This document shows, in pieces, positions 1-8,596 of a stretch of DNA of 24,722 nt (position 1 is its first letter; each line of letters opens with the position of its first letter). The notes beneath the pieces were generated by a model. The model was given only the letters and a program-made list of their open reading frames with translations, was not told the DNA's origin and made no database searches. Made by a program: the position numbers and the translations under genes. The stretch covers positions 1 through 24,722 of the forward strand of contig UQPQ01000046.1 of the NCBI GenBank assembly GCA_900542985.1. Reading direction: 5' to 3'. Source of the DNA: an uncultured Bacteroides sp. (GTDB lineage Bacteria > Bacteroidota > Bacteroidia > Bacteroidales > Bacteroidaceae).

Positions 1-20
1 CTTTACGTTTTTTCGGCTAT

Positions 21-51
21 TTGTCATTTGTCACAATTGTCACGTTGTCAC
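21..51. repeat. Cluster of four TTGTCA repeats
   Basis: TTGTCA occurs at 21-26, 28-33, 37-42 and 45-50; the last three are followed by C. Steps are 7, 9 and 8 bases. The cluster lies just beyond the dnaB stop at the left edge of the window, so the context on one side is missing. It could be chance, a short microsatellite, or a regulatory array of the next gene. Confidence 0.4.
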
Positions 52-83
52 GCTTCCTCTCAAAAAACGCTCAAAAAAAAACA

Positions 84-1643
84 TCAGAATGGTACCTCTG
101 GAATAGGTCCGCCAAACGGATTTTCCTGAGGAATCATGTCTACCGGAGGAGGAGGCACACTGCCCTGTCCGCCTCCACTGTTCATCTTCGAGCGGAGTAC
201 CGGAGCTGCTGCATTTTCTCCGGGCATCGGCACAATCATCTCGTCGTCCGGATTCTGGAAACGTGCATATTCTCCGCGGAAGCGCAGCAACACATCGCCC
301 ACCGCACCGTTACGGTGCTTGGCTATGATAATCTCGGCCATACCGCGCAAATCGTTTCCACGTTCGTCGGTATATATCTTGTAGTATTCCGGGCGGTGAA
401 TGAAGCATACCATATCGGCATCCTGCTCGATGGCTCCCGATTCACGAAGGTCGCTCAGCTGCGGACGTTTTCCGTCTATACCTTCACGGTTTTCTACACC
501 ACGGTTCAACTGACTCAGGGCAATAATCGGAATGTTCAACTCCTTGGCAAGTCCTTTCAACGAACGCGAAATGGTGCTGACTTCTTCCTGACGGCTACCG
601 AAAGACATTCCGCTGGCATTCATCAGCTGGAGGTAGTCGATGATGATAATCTTTACCCCGTGTTCGCGCACCAGACGGCGTGCCTTTGTACGAAGTTCGA
701 ACACGGAAAGAGAAGGCGTATCGTCGACGTACAACGGTGCGTCGTACAGTTCCTTTATCTTATAGTCGAGCTGTCCCCACTCGTAAGGTGCAAGCTGTCC
801 GCTCTTGATTTTTTCGCCCGGGATTTCGCAGACGTTTACTATCAGACGGTTGACCAGCTGCACGTTGCTCATTTCAAGCGAGAACAGAGCTACGGGCACC
901 TGATTGTTGACCGCCATATTCTTGGCCATGGAAAGAACGAAAGCCGTCTTACCCATCGCCGGACGTGCCGCGATAATGATAAGGTCGGAGTTCTGCCAAC
1001 CGGAAGTCATCTTATCCAGCTGATGGAAACCGCTGGACAATCCGCTCAAACCGTCGGTACGTGCTGCCGCTTTCTGAAGCATTTCATACGCCTCCTGGAT
1101 GACAGGATTAATCTGCGTATAATCCTTCTTCATGTTCTGCTGGGAAATCTCGAAGAGCTTGCCTTCGGCTTCCTGCATCAGGTCGTCTACATCCTGCGTT
1201 TCGTCGAATGCCTTGGTCTGTATATTGCTGGTAAAGGAAATCAGTTCACGAGCCAGAAACTTTTGCGCGATGATACGGGCATGATACTCGATATGTGCCG
1301 ACGATGCGACCTTTCCACTCAGCTGGGTTACATAGAAAGCACCTCCCACCTCGTCCAGATCGCCCCTGGTGCGGAGCTGTTCGGTTACGGTAAGGATATC
1401 GATAGGCTTCTGCTGGATAGCCAGGTCGGTAATGGCTGCATAAATCAGCTGATGGCGGTGTTCGTAAAAAGACTCCGGACGGAGTATCTCACTCACCAGC
1501 GAATAGGCGTCTTTCTCAATCATCAATGCACCCAGCACCGCTTCTTCCAGTTCGGGAGCCTGCGGCTGGAGATGCCCATATTCGTCTACAGGCTTCGTTT
1601 TTGTAGCCTTTGGGACGCGTGTCGTTCTTCTCGTTTCTGCCAT
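84..1643 (-). CDS. dnaB: Replicative DNA helicase DnaB
   Basis: DnaB is the hexameric ATP-driven helicase that unwinds DNA at the replication fork. The 519-residue product has the two expected domains: an N-terminal helical domain from about residue 28 (it opens with APELEEAVLGALM) and a RecA-like motor domain from about residue 195. The Walker A motif ARPAMGKT is at 226-233, and the Walker B region IIIIDYLQLM and a SQLNRGVE segment follow. Length is close to the family norm plus a short tail. No intein interrupts the P-loop. The last roughly 30 residues are rich in Gly and Pro (for example SVPPPPVD) and probably disordered. The start at 1643 is chosen because a TATCTTTG promoter element lies just upstream and the preceding gene ends at 1686. 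Identification is secure. Confidence 0.97.
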   Translation of the reverse strand: MAETRRTTRVPKATKTKPVDEYGHLQPQAPELEEAVLGALMIEKDAYSLVSEILRPESFYEHRHQLIYAAITDLAIQQKPIDILTVTEQLRTRGDLDEVGGAFYVTQLSGKVASSAHIEYHARIIAQKFLARELISFTSNIQTKAFDETQDVDDLMQEAEGKLFEISQQNMKKDYTQINPVIQEAYEMLQKAAARTDGLSGLSSGFHQLDKMTSGWQNSDLIIIAARPAMGKTAFVLSMAKNMAVNNQVPVALFSLEMSNVQLVNRLIVNVCEIPGEKIKSGQLAPYEWGQLDYKIKELYDAPLYVDDTPSLSVFELRTKARRLVREHGVKIIIIDYLQLMNASGMSFGSRQEEVSTISRSLKGLAKELNIPIIALSQLNRGVENREGIDGKRPQLSDLRESGAIEQDADMVCFIHRPEYYKIYTDERGNDLRGMAEIIIAKHRNGAVGDVLLRFRGEYARFQNPDDEMIVPMPGENAAAPVLRSKMNSGGGQGSVPPPPVDMIPQENPFGGPIPEVPF

Positions 1644-1670
1644 TTAGGGTATTTTTATTAAATAGGGGCA

Positions 1671-1678
1671 CAAAGATA
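1671..1678 (-). promoter_or_regulatory. Bacteroidetes-type -7 element for dnaB
   Basis: On the minus strand this reads TATCTTTG, an exact match to the Bacteroidetes -7 consensus TAnnTTTG, about 28 bases before the dnaB start codon. I see no TTTG at the usual 19-21 bp further upstream, where the end of the DUF456 gene lies. dnaB therefore probably has its own promoter but may also be read through from the upstream gene. Confidence 0.55.
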
Positions 1679-1685
1679 CATACTT

Positions 1686-2159
1686 TTACCAAAGTGAAGT
1701 AAAAAAGACCACGATAAAATAAGCGCAAAGTATCACTTTCAGTATCGTTCCGAACAGGAATCCCAGAAGCGAACCGATACCCGATTTCAGGGCTACAGAC
1801 AATCCTTTGTCCCCCAGTAGTTCTCCAATCATCGCTCCGAGAAATGGACCGAGCAGAAGCCCGTAAGGCAGGAAAAACAGTCCGATGATGGATCCGGCAA
1901 AAGCACCCCAGCTCCCCCATTTGGTACCACCGCTGTATTTGCTGCCCCACATCGGAATAAGATAGTCGAGCAGAAGTGAGAGTGCAACCAGTCCCAGCCA
2001 GACGAGCAACTGGGAAGTAGAGAACTGAACCCGGTCTGTAAAATGCAATAACAACAAACCTACATACGAAACCGGAGGGCCGGGCAAGGCCGGAAGCACA
2101 CATCCCAGAAAGCCTGTCAGCAGACAGATTATACTTAATACAATTAAAATAATATCCAT
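1686..2159 (-). CDS. DUF456 family membrane protein
   Basis: This is a 157-residue very hydrophobic protein with about four to five membrane segments. The N-terminal segment (residues 2-21) is followed by a Pro/Gly-rich turn, LPALPGPP, at about 23-30. A soluble-looking loop with YSGGTKWGSWGAFAG and a glycine-rich GPFLGAMIGELLG stretch follow. This pattern fits the DUF456 family of small bacterial inner-membrane proteins, whose function is unknown. It is co-oriented with dnaB and lies 42 bases upstream of it. The start ATG at 2159 is the first in frame. A TAACTTTG element at 2194-2201 on the minus strand could be its -7 promoter box. Family assignment is from pattern recognition only. Confidence 0.8.
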   Translation of the reverse strand: MDIILIVLSIICLLTGFLGCVLPALPGPPVSYVGLLLLHFTDRVQFSTSQLLVWLGLVALSLLLDYLIPMWGSKYSGGTKWGSWGAFAGSIIGLFFLPYGLLLGPFLGAMIGELLGDKGLSVALKSGIGSLLGFLFGTILKVILCAYFIVVFFTSLW

Positions 2160-2193
2160 AATTTACGGTATTTTACTTTTGGCAATCCAGACA

Positions 2194-2201
2194 CAAAGTT
2201 A
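2194..2201 (-). promoter_or_regulatory. Possible -7 element for the DUF456 gene
   Basis: The minus strand reads TAACTTTG, matching TAnnTTTG, 34 bases before the start codon. No -33 TTTG is present at normal spacing, so the call rests on one short element. Confidence 0.35.
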
Positions 2202-2244
2202 GGAGTTTTTTCAAGTAAGACTATGAGAATCCAAAAACTTTTTG

Positions 2245-2252
2245 TATATTTG
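2245..2252 (+). promoter_or_regulatory. Bacteroidetes-type -7 element for ispE
   Basis: TATATTTG matches TAnnTTTG and lies 26 bases before the ispE ATG. The -33 region has no clear TTTG. It probably drives ispE and, through the five-base junction, the downstream pseudouridine synthase. Confidence 0.5.
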
Positions 2253-2278
2253 AAAAGCCTAAAAAAAATACGACATTC

Positions 2279-3100
2279 ATGATCACATTCCCTAATGCAA
2301 AAATAAACCTCGGACTTCATATTGTAGAAAAGCGTCCGGATGGTTATCATAATCTGGAAACAGTTTTCTATCCTATAAACCTGCAAGATGCACTCGAAGT
2401 AAAAGTGCTTGAAAATAGTGAACAGCCTTACAAACTTCATGTCAGCGGTACTGCCATTGAAGGTAATGCGGAAGACAATCTCGTCGTAAAAGCCTATCAG
2501 ATGCTGAAGGCCGACTTTCCGATGCCGCCGATAGACATTCATCTCTTCAAACACATCCCTACCGGTGCCGGTTTAGGGGGTGGCTCGGCCGATTGTGCCT
2601 TCATGTTGAAATTGCTGAATGAAAAGTTCAATTTGAACCTGACCGCTGAAGCATTGGAAACATACGCAGCCCGACTGGGTGCCGATTGTGCTTTCTTTGT
2701 CCGTAATACTCCTGTTTTTGCATCGGGTATCGGAAATGTATTCGAACCCATTGACCTTTCCTTGAAAGGATATCACATCGTGCTGGTAAAACCGGATATC
2801 CATGTATCTACGAAAGATGCCTATGCAGGTGTTACTCCAAAACGTCCGGAGGTTTCGTTGAAAGAGGTAATCCGTCAGCCTTTGGAAACATGGAAAGAAT
2901 GTCTGAAAAACGATTTTGAAAGCAGCATCTTCACACGTTTTCCGGAGATTGCAGCCATCAAGGATAAACTCTATGACCTGGGAGCTGTGTATGCTGCCAT
3001 GAGCGGTTCCGGCTCTGCCGTATATGGTATTTTCAAGAACCCGATAGAAAACGTAGACGAAAAATTCGGAGGTTGCTTCTGTCGTCAGCGCGAATTGTAA
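2279..3100 (+). CDS. ispE: 4-diphosphocytidyl-2-C-methyl-D-erythritol kinase IspE
   Basis: IspE is the cytosolic ATP-dependent kinase that phosphorylates 4-diphosphocytidyl-2-C-methylerythritol in the non-mevalonate (MEP) pathway to isoprenoid precursors. The 273-residue protein is a GHMP kinase of normal length. It shows the N-terminal AKINLGL with catalytic-type Lys8, the phosphate-binding loop [12 protein letters not shown] at residues 94-105, the conserved GADCAFF with Asp136, and the C-terminal [11 protein letters not shown] glycine-rich motif. The ATG at 2279 is the natural start, because the family N-terminus begins a few residues before AKINL. The stop is five bases before the next start codon, so the two genes are almost certainly co-transcribed. 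Identification is secure. Confidence 0.96.
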   Translation: MITFPNAKINLGLHIVEKRPDGYHNLETVFYPINLQDALEVKVLENSEQPYKLHVSGTAIEGNAEDNLVVKAYQMLKADFPMPPIDIHLFKHIPTGAGLGGGSADCAFMLKLLNEKFNLNLTAEALETYAARLGADCAFFVRNTPVFASGIGNVFEPIDLSLKGYHIVLVKPDIHVSTKDAYAGVTPKRPEVSLKEVIRQPLETWKECLKNDFESSIFTRFPEIAAIKDKLYDLGAVYAAMSGSGSAVYGIFKNPIENVDEKFGGCFCRQREL

Positions 3101-3105
3101 TCACA

Positions 3106-4776
3106 ATGGAGTGTACTGATAAAATCCATTTCTTTGCGACAGATGTGTGGCCTGCCCCACCCGAAGAATTCACTTATCCGTTTCATTATACCCCTCACCC
3201 TCTCACCGAACTTGCCGCACAAGAGGTAGAACGCTATTTGGAAACACAGTCCGAATGGCAGGAAGAACTGAAAAAAGGGAAAATGTTCGGGGTACTGATA
3301 GTCCGTACCCCTGAAGGCAGAACGGGATATTTGGCGGCTTTTTCGGGTAATCTGGCAGGACGGAATCTGCATGATTTCTTTGTGCCTCCGGTGTACGATT
3401 TGCTATGTCCGGACGGAGTTTTCCGAAAAGGCGAGCAGCGTATTTCGGATATCAACGCACGTATCCGGCAGATGGAAGCAAGTGATGAATATCGAATCTG
3501 CCGCCGGCAAGTGGAAGAAGTGCAGGCATCTGCCACCGCACAACTTGCTGCTGCCAAACAAGCCTTGAAAGAGGCAAAGGCCATCCGACAGGCAAAACGG
3601 AATACTGTACTTGATGAAGCGGAACTGGAAGCGCTGGTCCGGGAAAGCCAGTTCCAGAAAGCAGAGTTAAAACGCCTGGAAAGACGATTGAAGCAGGAAG
3701 TAGAGGAAAAGACAAGGGTTCTGAACAATATTGAACAAACGATAGCAGTTTTGAAGGAAGAACGCAAGAAATCTTCGGCTGAGCTTCAACGCTGGATATT
3801 CGGCCGGTTTCAGATGCTGAATGCGAATGGGGAGAAAAAAGATTTGTGTGAAATTTTTAAAGATACCCCACAGGGTACACCTCCCGCCGGTGCAGGAGAA
3901 TGTGCCTTGCCCAAGCTCTTGCAATATGCTTACCAGAACCACTTGCATCCGCTTGCTATGGGAGAATTCTGGTGGGGTATGTCACCCAAAGACGAGATAC
4001 GGCATCACGGACATTTCTATCCTTCGTGTAAAGGAAAATGCGAACCGATACTGAAGCACATGTTAGTAGGGCTGAAAGTGGAAAAGAATCCGCTCGACGA
4101 GAATATACATAGCCAGACTCCACTGGATATTGTGTATGAGGACGAATGGATAATTGTGGTAAACAAGCCTGCCGGCATGCTTTCTGTTCCGGGCAAGAAT
4201 GATCTGGACTCCGTCAGCCAGCGGTTAAGCGAATATCTTCCCCATGCTACCGGTCCGCTCATTGTGCATCGGCTCGATATGGCTACATCGGGCTTGTTGC
4301 TCGCGGCTAAAAGCAAGGAAATTCACCAGCAATTGCAGGCTTTATTTGAGACACGTAATATCCGCAAACGATATACCGCCATACTGGACGGTATACTTCC
4401 TCTTGATGAGGGCGTAATTGATTTACCTCTTTGTCTGAATCCATTGGACCGCCCCCGGCAGATGGTAGATTATACGTATGGGAAGCCTGCCATCACACGG
4501 TATAAGGTAAACAAGAGAGAAAACGGGAAAACTTACGTTGATTTCTTTCCACAAACCGGACGTACCCATCAGTTACGGGTACATTCGGCACATCCTCTGG
4601 GCTTGAATTGCCCGATTACCGGGGACGAACTGTATGGACGAAAATCGACGAGATTGTATCTGCATGCGGCCGAATTATCGTTCGTACACCCTGTGACGGG
4701 TAAACTTCTTACCATTCAGAAAGAAGCAGATTTTCCTCCTTTTCCGTCCGGTGATCTTTCATCCCAATTGTCATAA
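3106..4776 (+). CDS. RluA-family RNA pseudouridine synthase with long N-terminal extension
   Basis: The C-terminal part, from about residue 340 of 556, is an RluA-type pseudouridine synthase that isomerises uridine in rRNA or tRNA. It has VVNKPAGMLSVPG, then the catalytic HRLDMATSGLLL with Asp391, and the later TGRTHQLRVHSAHP motif. The N-terminal roughly 330 residues are not part of the catalytic fold. They contain a long Ala/Glu/Lys/Arg-rich coiled coil (about residues 135-230). After that comes a conserved-looking block with PPAGAGECALPKLL and a His/Cys cluster HGHFYPSCKGKC that could bind metal. The start is ATG 3106. A TTG 33 bases upstream is in frame but lies inside ispE. Similar extended RluA proteins occur in other bacteria, as I recall, but their RNA target is unclear to me. 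A hairpin terminator follows directly. Confidence 0.88.
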   Translation: MECTDKIHFFATDVWPAPPEEFTYPFHYTPHPLTELAAQEVERYLETQSEWQEELKKGKMFGVLIVRTPEGRTGYLAAFSGNLAGRNLHDFFVPPVYDLLCPDGVFRKGEQRISDINARIRQMEASDEYRICRRQVEEVQASATAQLAAAKQALKEAKAIRQAKRNTVLDEAELEALVRESQFQKAELKRLERRLKQEVEEKTRVLNNIEQTIAVLKEERKKSSAELQRWIFGRFQMLNANGEKKDLCEIFKDTPQGTPPAGAGECALPKLLQYAYQNHLHPLAMGEFWWGMSPKDEIRHHGHFYPSCKGKCEPILKHMLVGLKVEKNPLDENIHSQTPLDIVYEDEWIIVVNKPAGMLSVPGKNDLDSVSQRLSEYLPHATGPLIVHRLDMATSGLLLAAKSKEIHQQLQALFETRNIRKRYTAILDGILPLDEGVIDLPLCLNPLDRPRQMVDYTYGKPAITRYKVNKRENGKTYVDFFPQTGRTHQLRVHSAHPLGLNCPITGDELYGRKSTRLYLHAAELSFVHPVTGKLLTIQKEADFPPFPSGDLSSQLS

Positions 4777-4821
4777 AAAAATCCTGATCGTGTAACAGAG
4801 CATTACGCTATCAGGATTTTT
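4777..4821. terminator. Bidirectional hairpin between convergent genes
   Basis: Twelve-base perfect arms AAAAATCCTGAT (4777-4788) and ATCAGGATTTTT (4810-4821) enclose a loop. The loop can extend the stem further through GTGTAA/TTACGC with one wobble. The A-run on one side and T-run on the other make it usable in both directions. It sits between the stop codons of the pseudouridine synthase (plus) and the AsmA-like gene (minus). Confidence 0.88.
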
Positions 4822-4835
4822 ATCATTCTATCCCA

Positions 4836-7799
4836 TTACCTCCTCATGATACGTCTGAAATCGTCTACAATCTGACGTCCCATATTGACTCGGGTACTAT
4901 CCACTTTACGGATTTCTACCGGAGTAACAGCATCCTTGTACTTGGCTTTTCCTATCTTGAATTTCATTTTATCCATGTTTCCGGTAATGGTCACTCCGGC
5001 CTTGAATGGGAGCGGAGATTTCAATATCGATATATGATAATTAAAGTTCATATCAAGATCTTGTGTACCTCCTACGGCCGCCTTATACCGGTCTATTTGT
5101 ACAAGGAAAGGATATACGGTAACGTATCCGTCTTTTACCGTAATATTTACAGCAATGCTATCGAATACATTCTTTTCCTTATTCTTGAACATCAGTTTTT
5201 TGGAAATCTCGGTAAATGTTTCTCCATCCATCAGTACAAGACTATCTCCCTTGATATGAATAGCGGAACGGAGACTCGGAATCCTGACATTCAAGTTTGA
5301 ATCGAGTACGGCTTCGGCCGCCGCATCAAAATCGACAACTCCCTTGAAGGAACGGAGCATCGGCACAATGGTATCCAAAGATGGAACAAAATCGACCAGT
5401 TTGCTGACGTCCACATCGCGCAATTTAAAGTCGAATCCGGCATATCCTCTCTTCTTTTCTTTGGCACGATATACCAAGGTGGCATTCATCTGGGCATCCA
5501 TACCGCGCATGCTGACTTCCTTCAGATGGACAGCCTGATTACGAATATCGATATCGCCCTGTACATTTTCGAATACCATGCTATCGTATTTTACTTTATC
5601 AAGCTTCACATCCAGTTCGAAATCGATATTTTTAGGAATCACAAACAACTGAATGTTGGAGTCTACCGTATCATTTTCTACCTGAAGCGTATCCTCCGGG
5701 AAATTTAATGAATTGATGAGCTGGTTACAATCCAGATTTCGCGATGCTATACTCAATTTGGCATGTATGGTTTTATTCTTTTTCAACGATTCATACAAAT
5801 TGTATACAACCCCACTTGCCGTCAGATTCGAGCGTCCTATACGCATATTAGCCTTACGCAACGTAATCGCCCTATCACCGACTATAACCGCGGTTTTACG
5901 CATCCGGATAGGCAAAGCAAACTCTGGTGTGGATACAAACAAACGGTTGAATCCGATAATTCCTTTCGGTGCCCAAAGTGAATCGCGGAGTTTCTCGGCT
6001 TTAATGGCAAATCCTGCCTTGTCCATTCCCATCTTCATGGCTCCCAAGCGGCAGAATAAAGTATCCGACTCCAAATTAAGTCCTATTTTAGGCATGGCCG
6101 GATTCAATTCTCCGGGCTGTAAGCGAAGAGTAGACTTTGCTTTACGACAGAAAACTTTAATGGAATCTCCCATTACTGCTTTCAACTGGTTCATATCCAA
6201 CTTACATTCCATATCCACAATGCGTGTGGTATCTTGCGGATTAGTCGATTTTACGGTGGCCGTCAGCTTTTTTAATTCAGAAGAAATATTGTTGGAATTC
6301 AAAACCATCTTTGTTACCTCGATACGTGCAGCCAGATTATCCTTTCCTATAAATGCAAGTTTTGCATCGCTGGTAAACTCAAAATTCCGGCTTGTATCAC
6401 GCAAGGCAAGTCCCGTCATATTCAGTTTACCTCCAATCTTTATACGGCCCAAATCCTGACGAAGGATGGACGACAAACGACACTTCAGACGTAAGTCGGC
6501 ATCGACTTTTCCTTCAATGGTAACTCCCTCCTGCAAAGGGAAAGTTTGAGCAAGGGCGGTCATATCGATGGTAGAACGGGTATTCAATGTAATATCCGGA
6601 TCACCCAGCAAATCCTGTATTTTTGCATCGGCAAGGATATCGGTGTGAGCTCCCTGAAAATGAAAAATCTTTAAATCGGCAAAAGAAGGAGTCTTTCGTG
6701 TCAAATCTACTGCCCCATAAAAATCAGCCGTCAGATTATCTATTCCATAGGGCAGCTTGTCGTATTTGGCAGAGGCATCCTTTATCTGTGCCTTTATGGT
6801 AACCAAAGGAGTCTGCTCTTTTCCATAAAATCCTTTTATATCTCCTTCCAGCAAAACCTCTCCTTTCGCAGTCATTTCTTCCCGTTTCAAGACACTTTCC
6901 GGTATCATATCAAACACTGTCTTTAAAGAAGGAGCATGGAGGCCATAATGCACATTTACATCAATTGCCTTCTGAACCGTATCCCTTTTCAACGTACCCG
7001 ATAAATCGAGTGCGACTCCATTTACGGTCAATCCTGCTTTTTTTACCGTCAAAGTACGGATGGCTCTATTCAATTCAAGATCTGCCTGAAGCTTAGTAGC
7101 GACTTTATTGACCAGCAACTGCCCATCTTGCCAGAATAAGATATTGTCGTTACTGAACTCCATGTCCAAAGCTGAATAACCTTTTTTTAAGGAAGCACTC
7201 AACTTGAGATTCGCATTGGTCAGACGAGTATAAACACGTGTATCACGGTCGTCGAAGATTACATTGGCTTGTTTCAGAGAAATACGTCTGATGTTAATTT
7301 CATCGGCTATCGGTCCGGACGATTTGGATAGCGTATCGGCAGATACTGTAGTAGTATCACTCTTCATGATATCCCAATTCGCAATGCCATCTTTCCCTTT
7401 ATAAGCATATATTGAAGCGCCTTTCAATCCCAGATAATGCAGGTTTATCTTATTATTCAACAAATAATCAATCGGTTTTACTACCACTACACACTTGTCG
7501 AAGGTTATCAAAGAGTCTGTTTTTTGCCAAAGTGTATCTCGTATGCTCTTAGACACTAATGTCCCCTCCGTAAGTTTTAGTCCGAAACGCGGGAAAGTAG
7601 AAAAAAATGTAAGCTCTACCCTCTTCATATCCAACTTGGCATTCAGAGTCTGATTGGCAGTACGCAATACGATTGGAGTCAGTTTTTCCGGAGTGAAAAA
7701 CCAATTCACAGCTACCGTAATAAGTAGCACGATAACAAGCAGTAATGTTCCTAAGGAAATACTGGTTACCTTGACTATCTTTTTCATTCTTCTGTTCAT
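4836..7799 (-). CDS. Large AsmA-like inner-membrane protein
   Basis: This is a 987-residue protein anchored by one N-terminal membrane segment (about residues 10-33). A long periplasmic part follows, made of alternating short hydrophobic beta-strand segments. The N-terminal block (FTPEKLTPIVLRTANQTL, then FSTFPRFGLKL) has the look of the AsmA N-terminal domain. The far C-terminus, with a stretch resembling KAAVGGTQDLDMNFNYHISI, fits the AsmA-like C-terminal region. AsmA/TamB-type proteins are thought to act as bridges or lipid conduits between the inner and outer membranes. That role is inferred here from the family. It stands alone between a shared terminator and its own promoter. It is much shorter than a typical TamB, so I do not call it TamB. 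The start is the first ATG after a well-spaced promoter; Met5 is an alternative. Confidence 0.85.
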   Translation of the reverse strand: MNRRMKKIVKVTSISLGTLLLVIVLLITVAVNWFFTPEKLTPIVLRTANQTLNAKLDMKRVELTFFSTFPRFGLKLTEGTLVSKSIRDTLWQKTDSLITFDKCVVVVKPIDYLLNNKINLHYLGLKGASIYAYKGKDGIANWDIMKSDTTTVSADTLSKSSGPIADEINIRRISLKQANVIFDDRDTRVYTRLTNANLKLSASLKKGYSALDMEFSNDNILFWQDGQLLVNKVATKLQADLELNRAIRTLTVKKAGLTVNGVALDLSGTLKRDTVQKAIDVNVHYGLHAPSLKTVFDMIPESVLKREEMTAKGEVLLEGDIKGFYGKEQTPLVTIKAQIKDASAKYDKLPYGIDNLTADFYGAVDLTRKTPSFADLKIFHFQGAHTDILADAKIQDLLGDPDITLNTRSTIDMTALAQTFPLQEGVTIEGKVDADLRLKCRLSSILRQDLGRIKIGGKLNMTGLALRDTSRNFEFTSDAKLAFIGKDNLAARIEVTKMVLNSNNISSELKKLTATVKSTNPQDTTRIVDMECKLDMNQLKAVMGDSIKVFCRKAKSTLRLQPGELNPAMPKIGLNLESDTLFCRLGAMKMGMDKAGFAIKAEKLRDSLWAPKGIIGFNRLFVSTPEFALPIRMRKTAVIVGDRAITLRKANMRIGRSNLTASGVVYNLYESLKKNKTIHAKLSIASRNLDCNQLINSLNFPEDTLQVENDTVDSNIQLFVIPKNIDFELDVKLDKVKYDSMVFENVQGDIDIRNQAVHLKEVSMRGMDAQMNATLVYRAKEKKRGYAGFDFKLRDVDVSKLVDFVPSLDTIVPMLRSFKGVVDFDAAAEAVLDSNLNVRIPSLRSAIHIKGDSLVLMDGETFTEISKKLMFKNKEKNVFDSIAVNITVKDGYVTVYPFLVQIDRYKAAVGGTQDLDMNFNYHISILKSPLPFKAGVTITGNMDKMKFKIGKAKYKDAVTPVEIRKVDSTRVNMGRQIVDDFRRIMRR

Positions 7800-7821
7800 A
7801 TTCTTTACTTAAACGCTTATG

Positions 7822-7853
7822 CAAAGATACGAAAAGGCGAGTGTAGAGGCAAA
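7822..7853 (-). promoter_or_regulatory. Complete -33/-7 promoter for the AsmA-like gene
   Basis: On the minus strand TTTG (7850-7853) is separated by exactly 20 bases from TATCTTTG (7822-7829). Both elements and the spacing match the Bacteroidetes housekeeping promoter. The -7 element lies 22 bases before the start codon, giving a very short leader. Confidence 0.72.
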
Positions 7854-8007
7854 CGGAAAACCAAGTTTTCAAGTTTGATCTATGCTAAGCCGACTCCTAT
7901 CTTCTGAAAATATAGTGAAAAGCGAGTACAATATCAAGCCATAAACTTGCTTTTGAGCAAAGAAAATACTAAACTTCACCCTCTCATCTCTAAAGATAAC
8001 AATACAA

Positions 8008-8035
8008 AAAACATTTTTTATAAGTTAAATGTTTT
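8008..8035. repeat. Inverted repeat upstream of the DUF2721-type gene
   Basis: Nine-base perfect arms AAAACATTT (8008-8016) and AAATGTTTT (8027-8035) flank a 10-base AT-rich loop, in the 271-base gap between two divergent genes and 35 bases before the next start. An imperfect promoter-like TAcTTTG overlaps its right edge. It could be an operator. In AT-rich DNA it could also be chance. Confidence 0.3.
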
Positions 8036-8070
8036 ACTTTGTAAATGAAACAATATAAACTTTATCTCAC

Positions 8071-8463
8071 ATGGACGAATTGACACTTACTACTCCTACC
8101 CTTCTGTTTTCGGCTGTATCTTTAATTCTATTGGCCTATACTAACCGTTTCCTTTCTTATGCACAACTGGTCCGGACTTTAAAGGAACAATATGTACAAC
8201 AACATTCGGAGGTGACCGCGGCACAAATCGATAACTTACGTAAGCGCTTGTATCTGACAAGAGCCATGCAAGTTCTGGGCATATCCAGTTTGTTCTTTTG
8301 CGTGATATCCATGTTCCTTATTTATATTAATCTACACGAACTCTCTGTTTATATTTTCGGGCTTGCCTTACTCCTGCTGATAGCATCCTTAGGTATATCT
8401 ATATGGGAAATACACATATCTGTAAAAGCATTGGAAATACATTTGAAAGATATGGAAAAGTAA
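8071..8463 (+). CDS. DUF2721-type small membrane protein
   Basis: This is a 130-residue protein with three predicted membrane segments, at about residues 9-24, 68-88 and 92-113. A charged cytosolic-looking loop between the first two carries a basic stretch (NLRKRLYLTRAMQVLGISSLFFC). The layout and the RAMQVLGISSLFFC-type segment fit the DUF2721 family, which has no known function. It stands alone. The AsmA-like gene is divergent, and 133 bases separate it from the three-gene cassette downstream. The start is the only plausible ATG. Nothing in the sequence ties it functionally to its neighbours. Confidence 0.75.
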   Translation: MDELTLTTPTLLFSAVSLILLAYTNRFLSYAQLVRTLKEQYVQQHSEVTAAQIDNLRKRLYLTRAMQVLGISSLFFCVISMFLIYINLHELSVYIFGLALLLLIASLGISIWEIHISVKALEIHLKDMEK

Positions 8464-8558
8464 AAAGACAATCGACTTATGATGTGTTAATAATATAAAT
8501 TGGATTCTATTTATACCTGTTTTTCAGAATAAATGCACATAAATACATCTTTTTATTA

Positions 8559-8566
8559 TATATTTG
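8559..8566 (+). promoter_or_regulatory. -7 element for the three-gene cassette
   Basis: TATATTTG matches TAnnTTTG, 30 bases before the first cassette gene. The surrounding 133-base gap is very AT-rich, and no -33 TTTG lies at 19-21 bp. As no further gap exists inside the cassette, this is the likeliest promoter for all three genes. Confidence 0.5.
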
Positions 8567-8596
8567 TCTCAATAGCAAATATTATTTAAATAAACA

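Noticed and set aside
21..1661. A 546-codon open frame on the plus strand covering all of dnaB
   Set aside because: It lies antisense to a clear DnaB with all motifs. Its translation has no recognisable domain and a composition rich in His, Arg and Cys, typical of reverse-strand shadows of a GC-richer gene.
3073..3105. Earlier TTG start for the pseudouridine synthase
   Set aside because: It lies inside the end of ispE, whereas the ATG at 3106 is five bases after the ispE stop.
5713..6459. A 248-codon open frame on the plus strand inside the AsmA-like gene
   Set aside because: It is antisense to a long coherent protein, has no promoter or family features, and starts and ends without context.
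4836..7799. TamB
   Set aside because: The protein is well short of usual TamB length and the C-terminal TamB domain is not clear. AsmA-like is the safer call.
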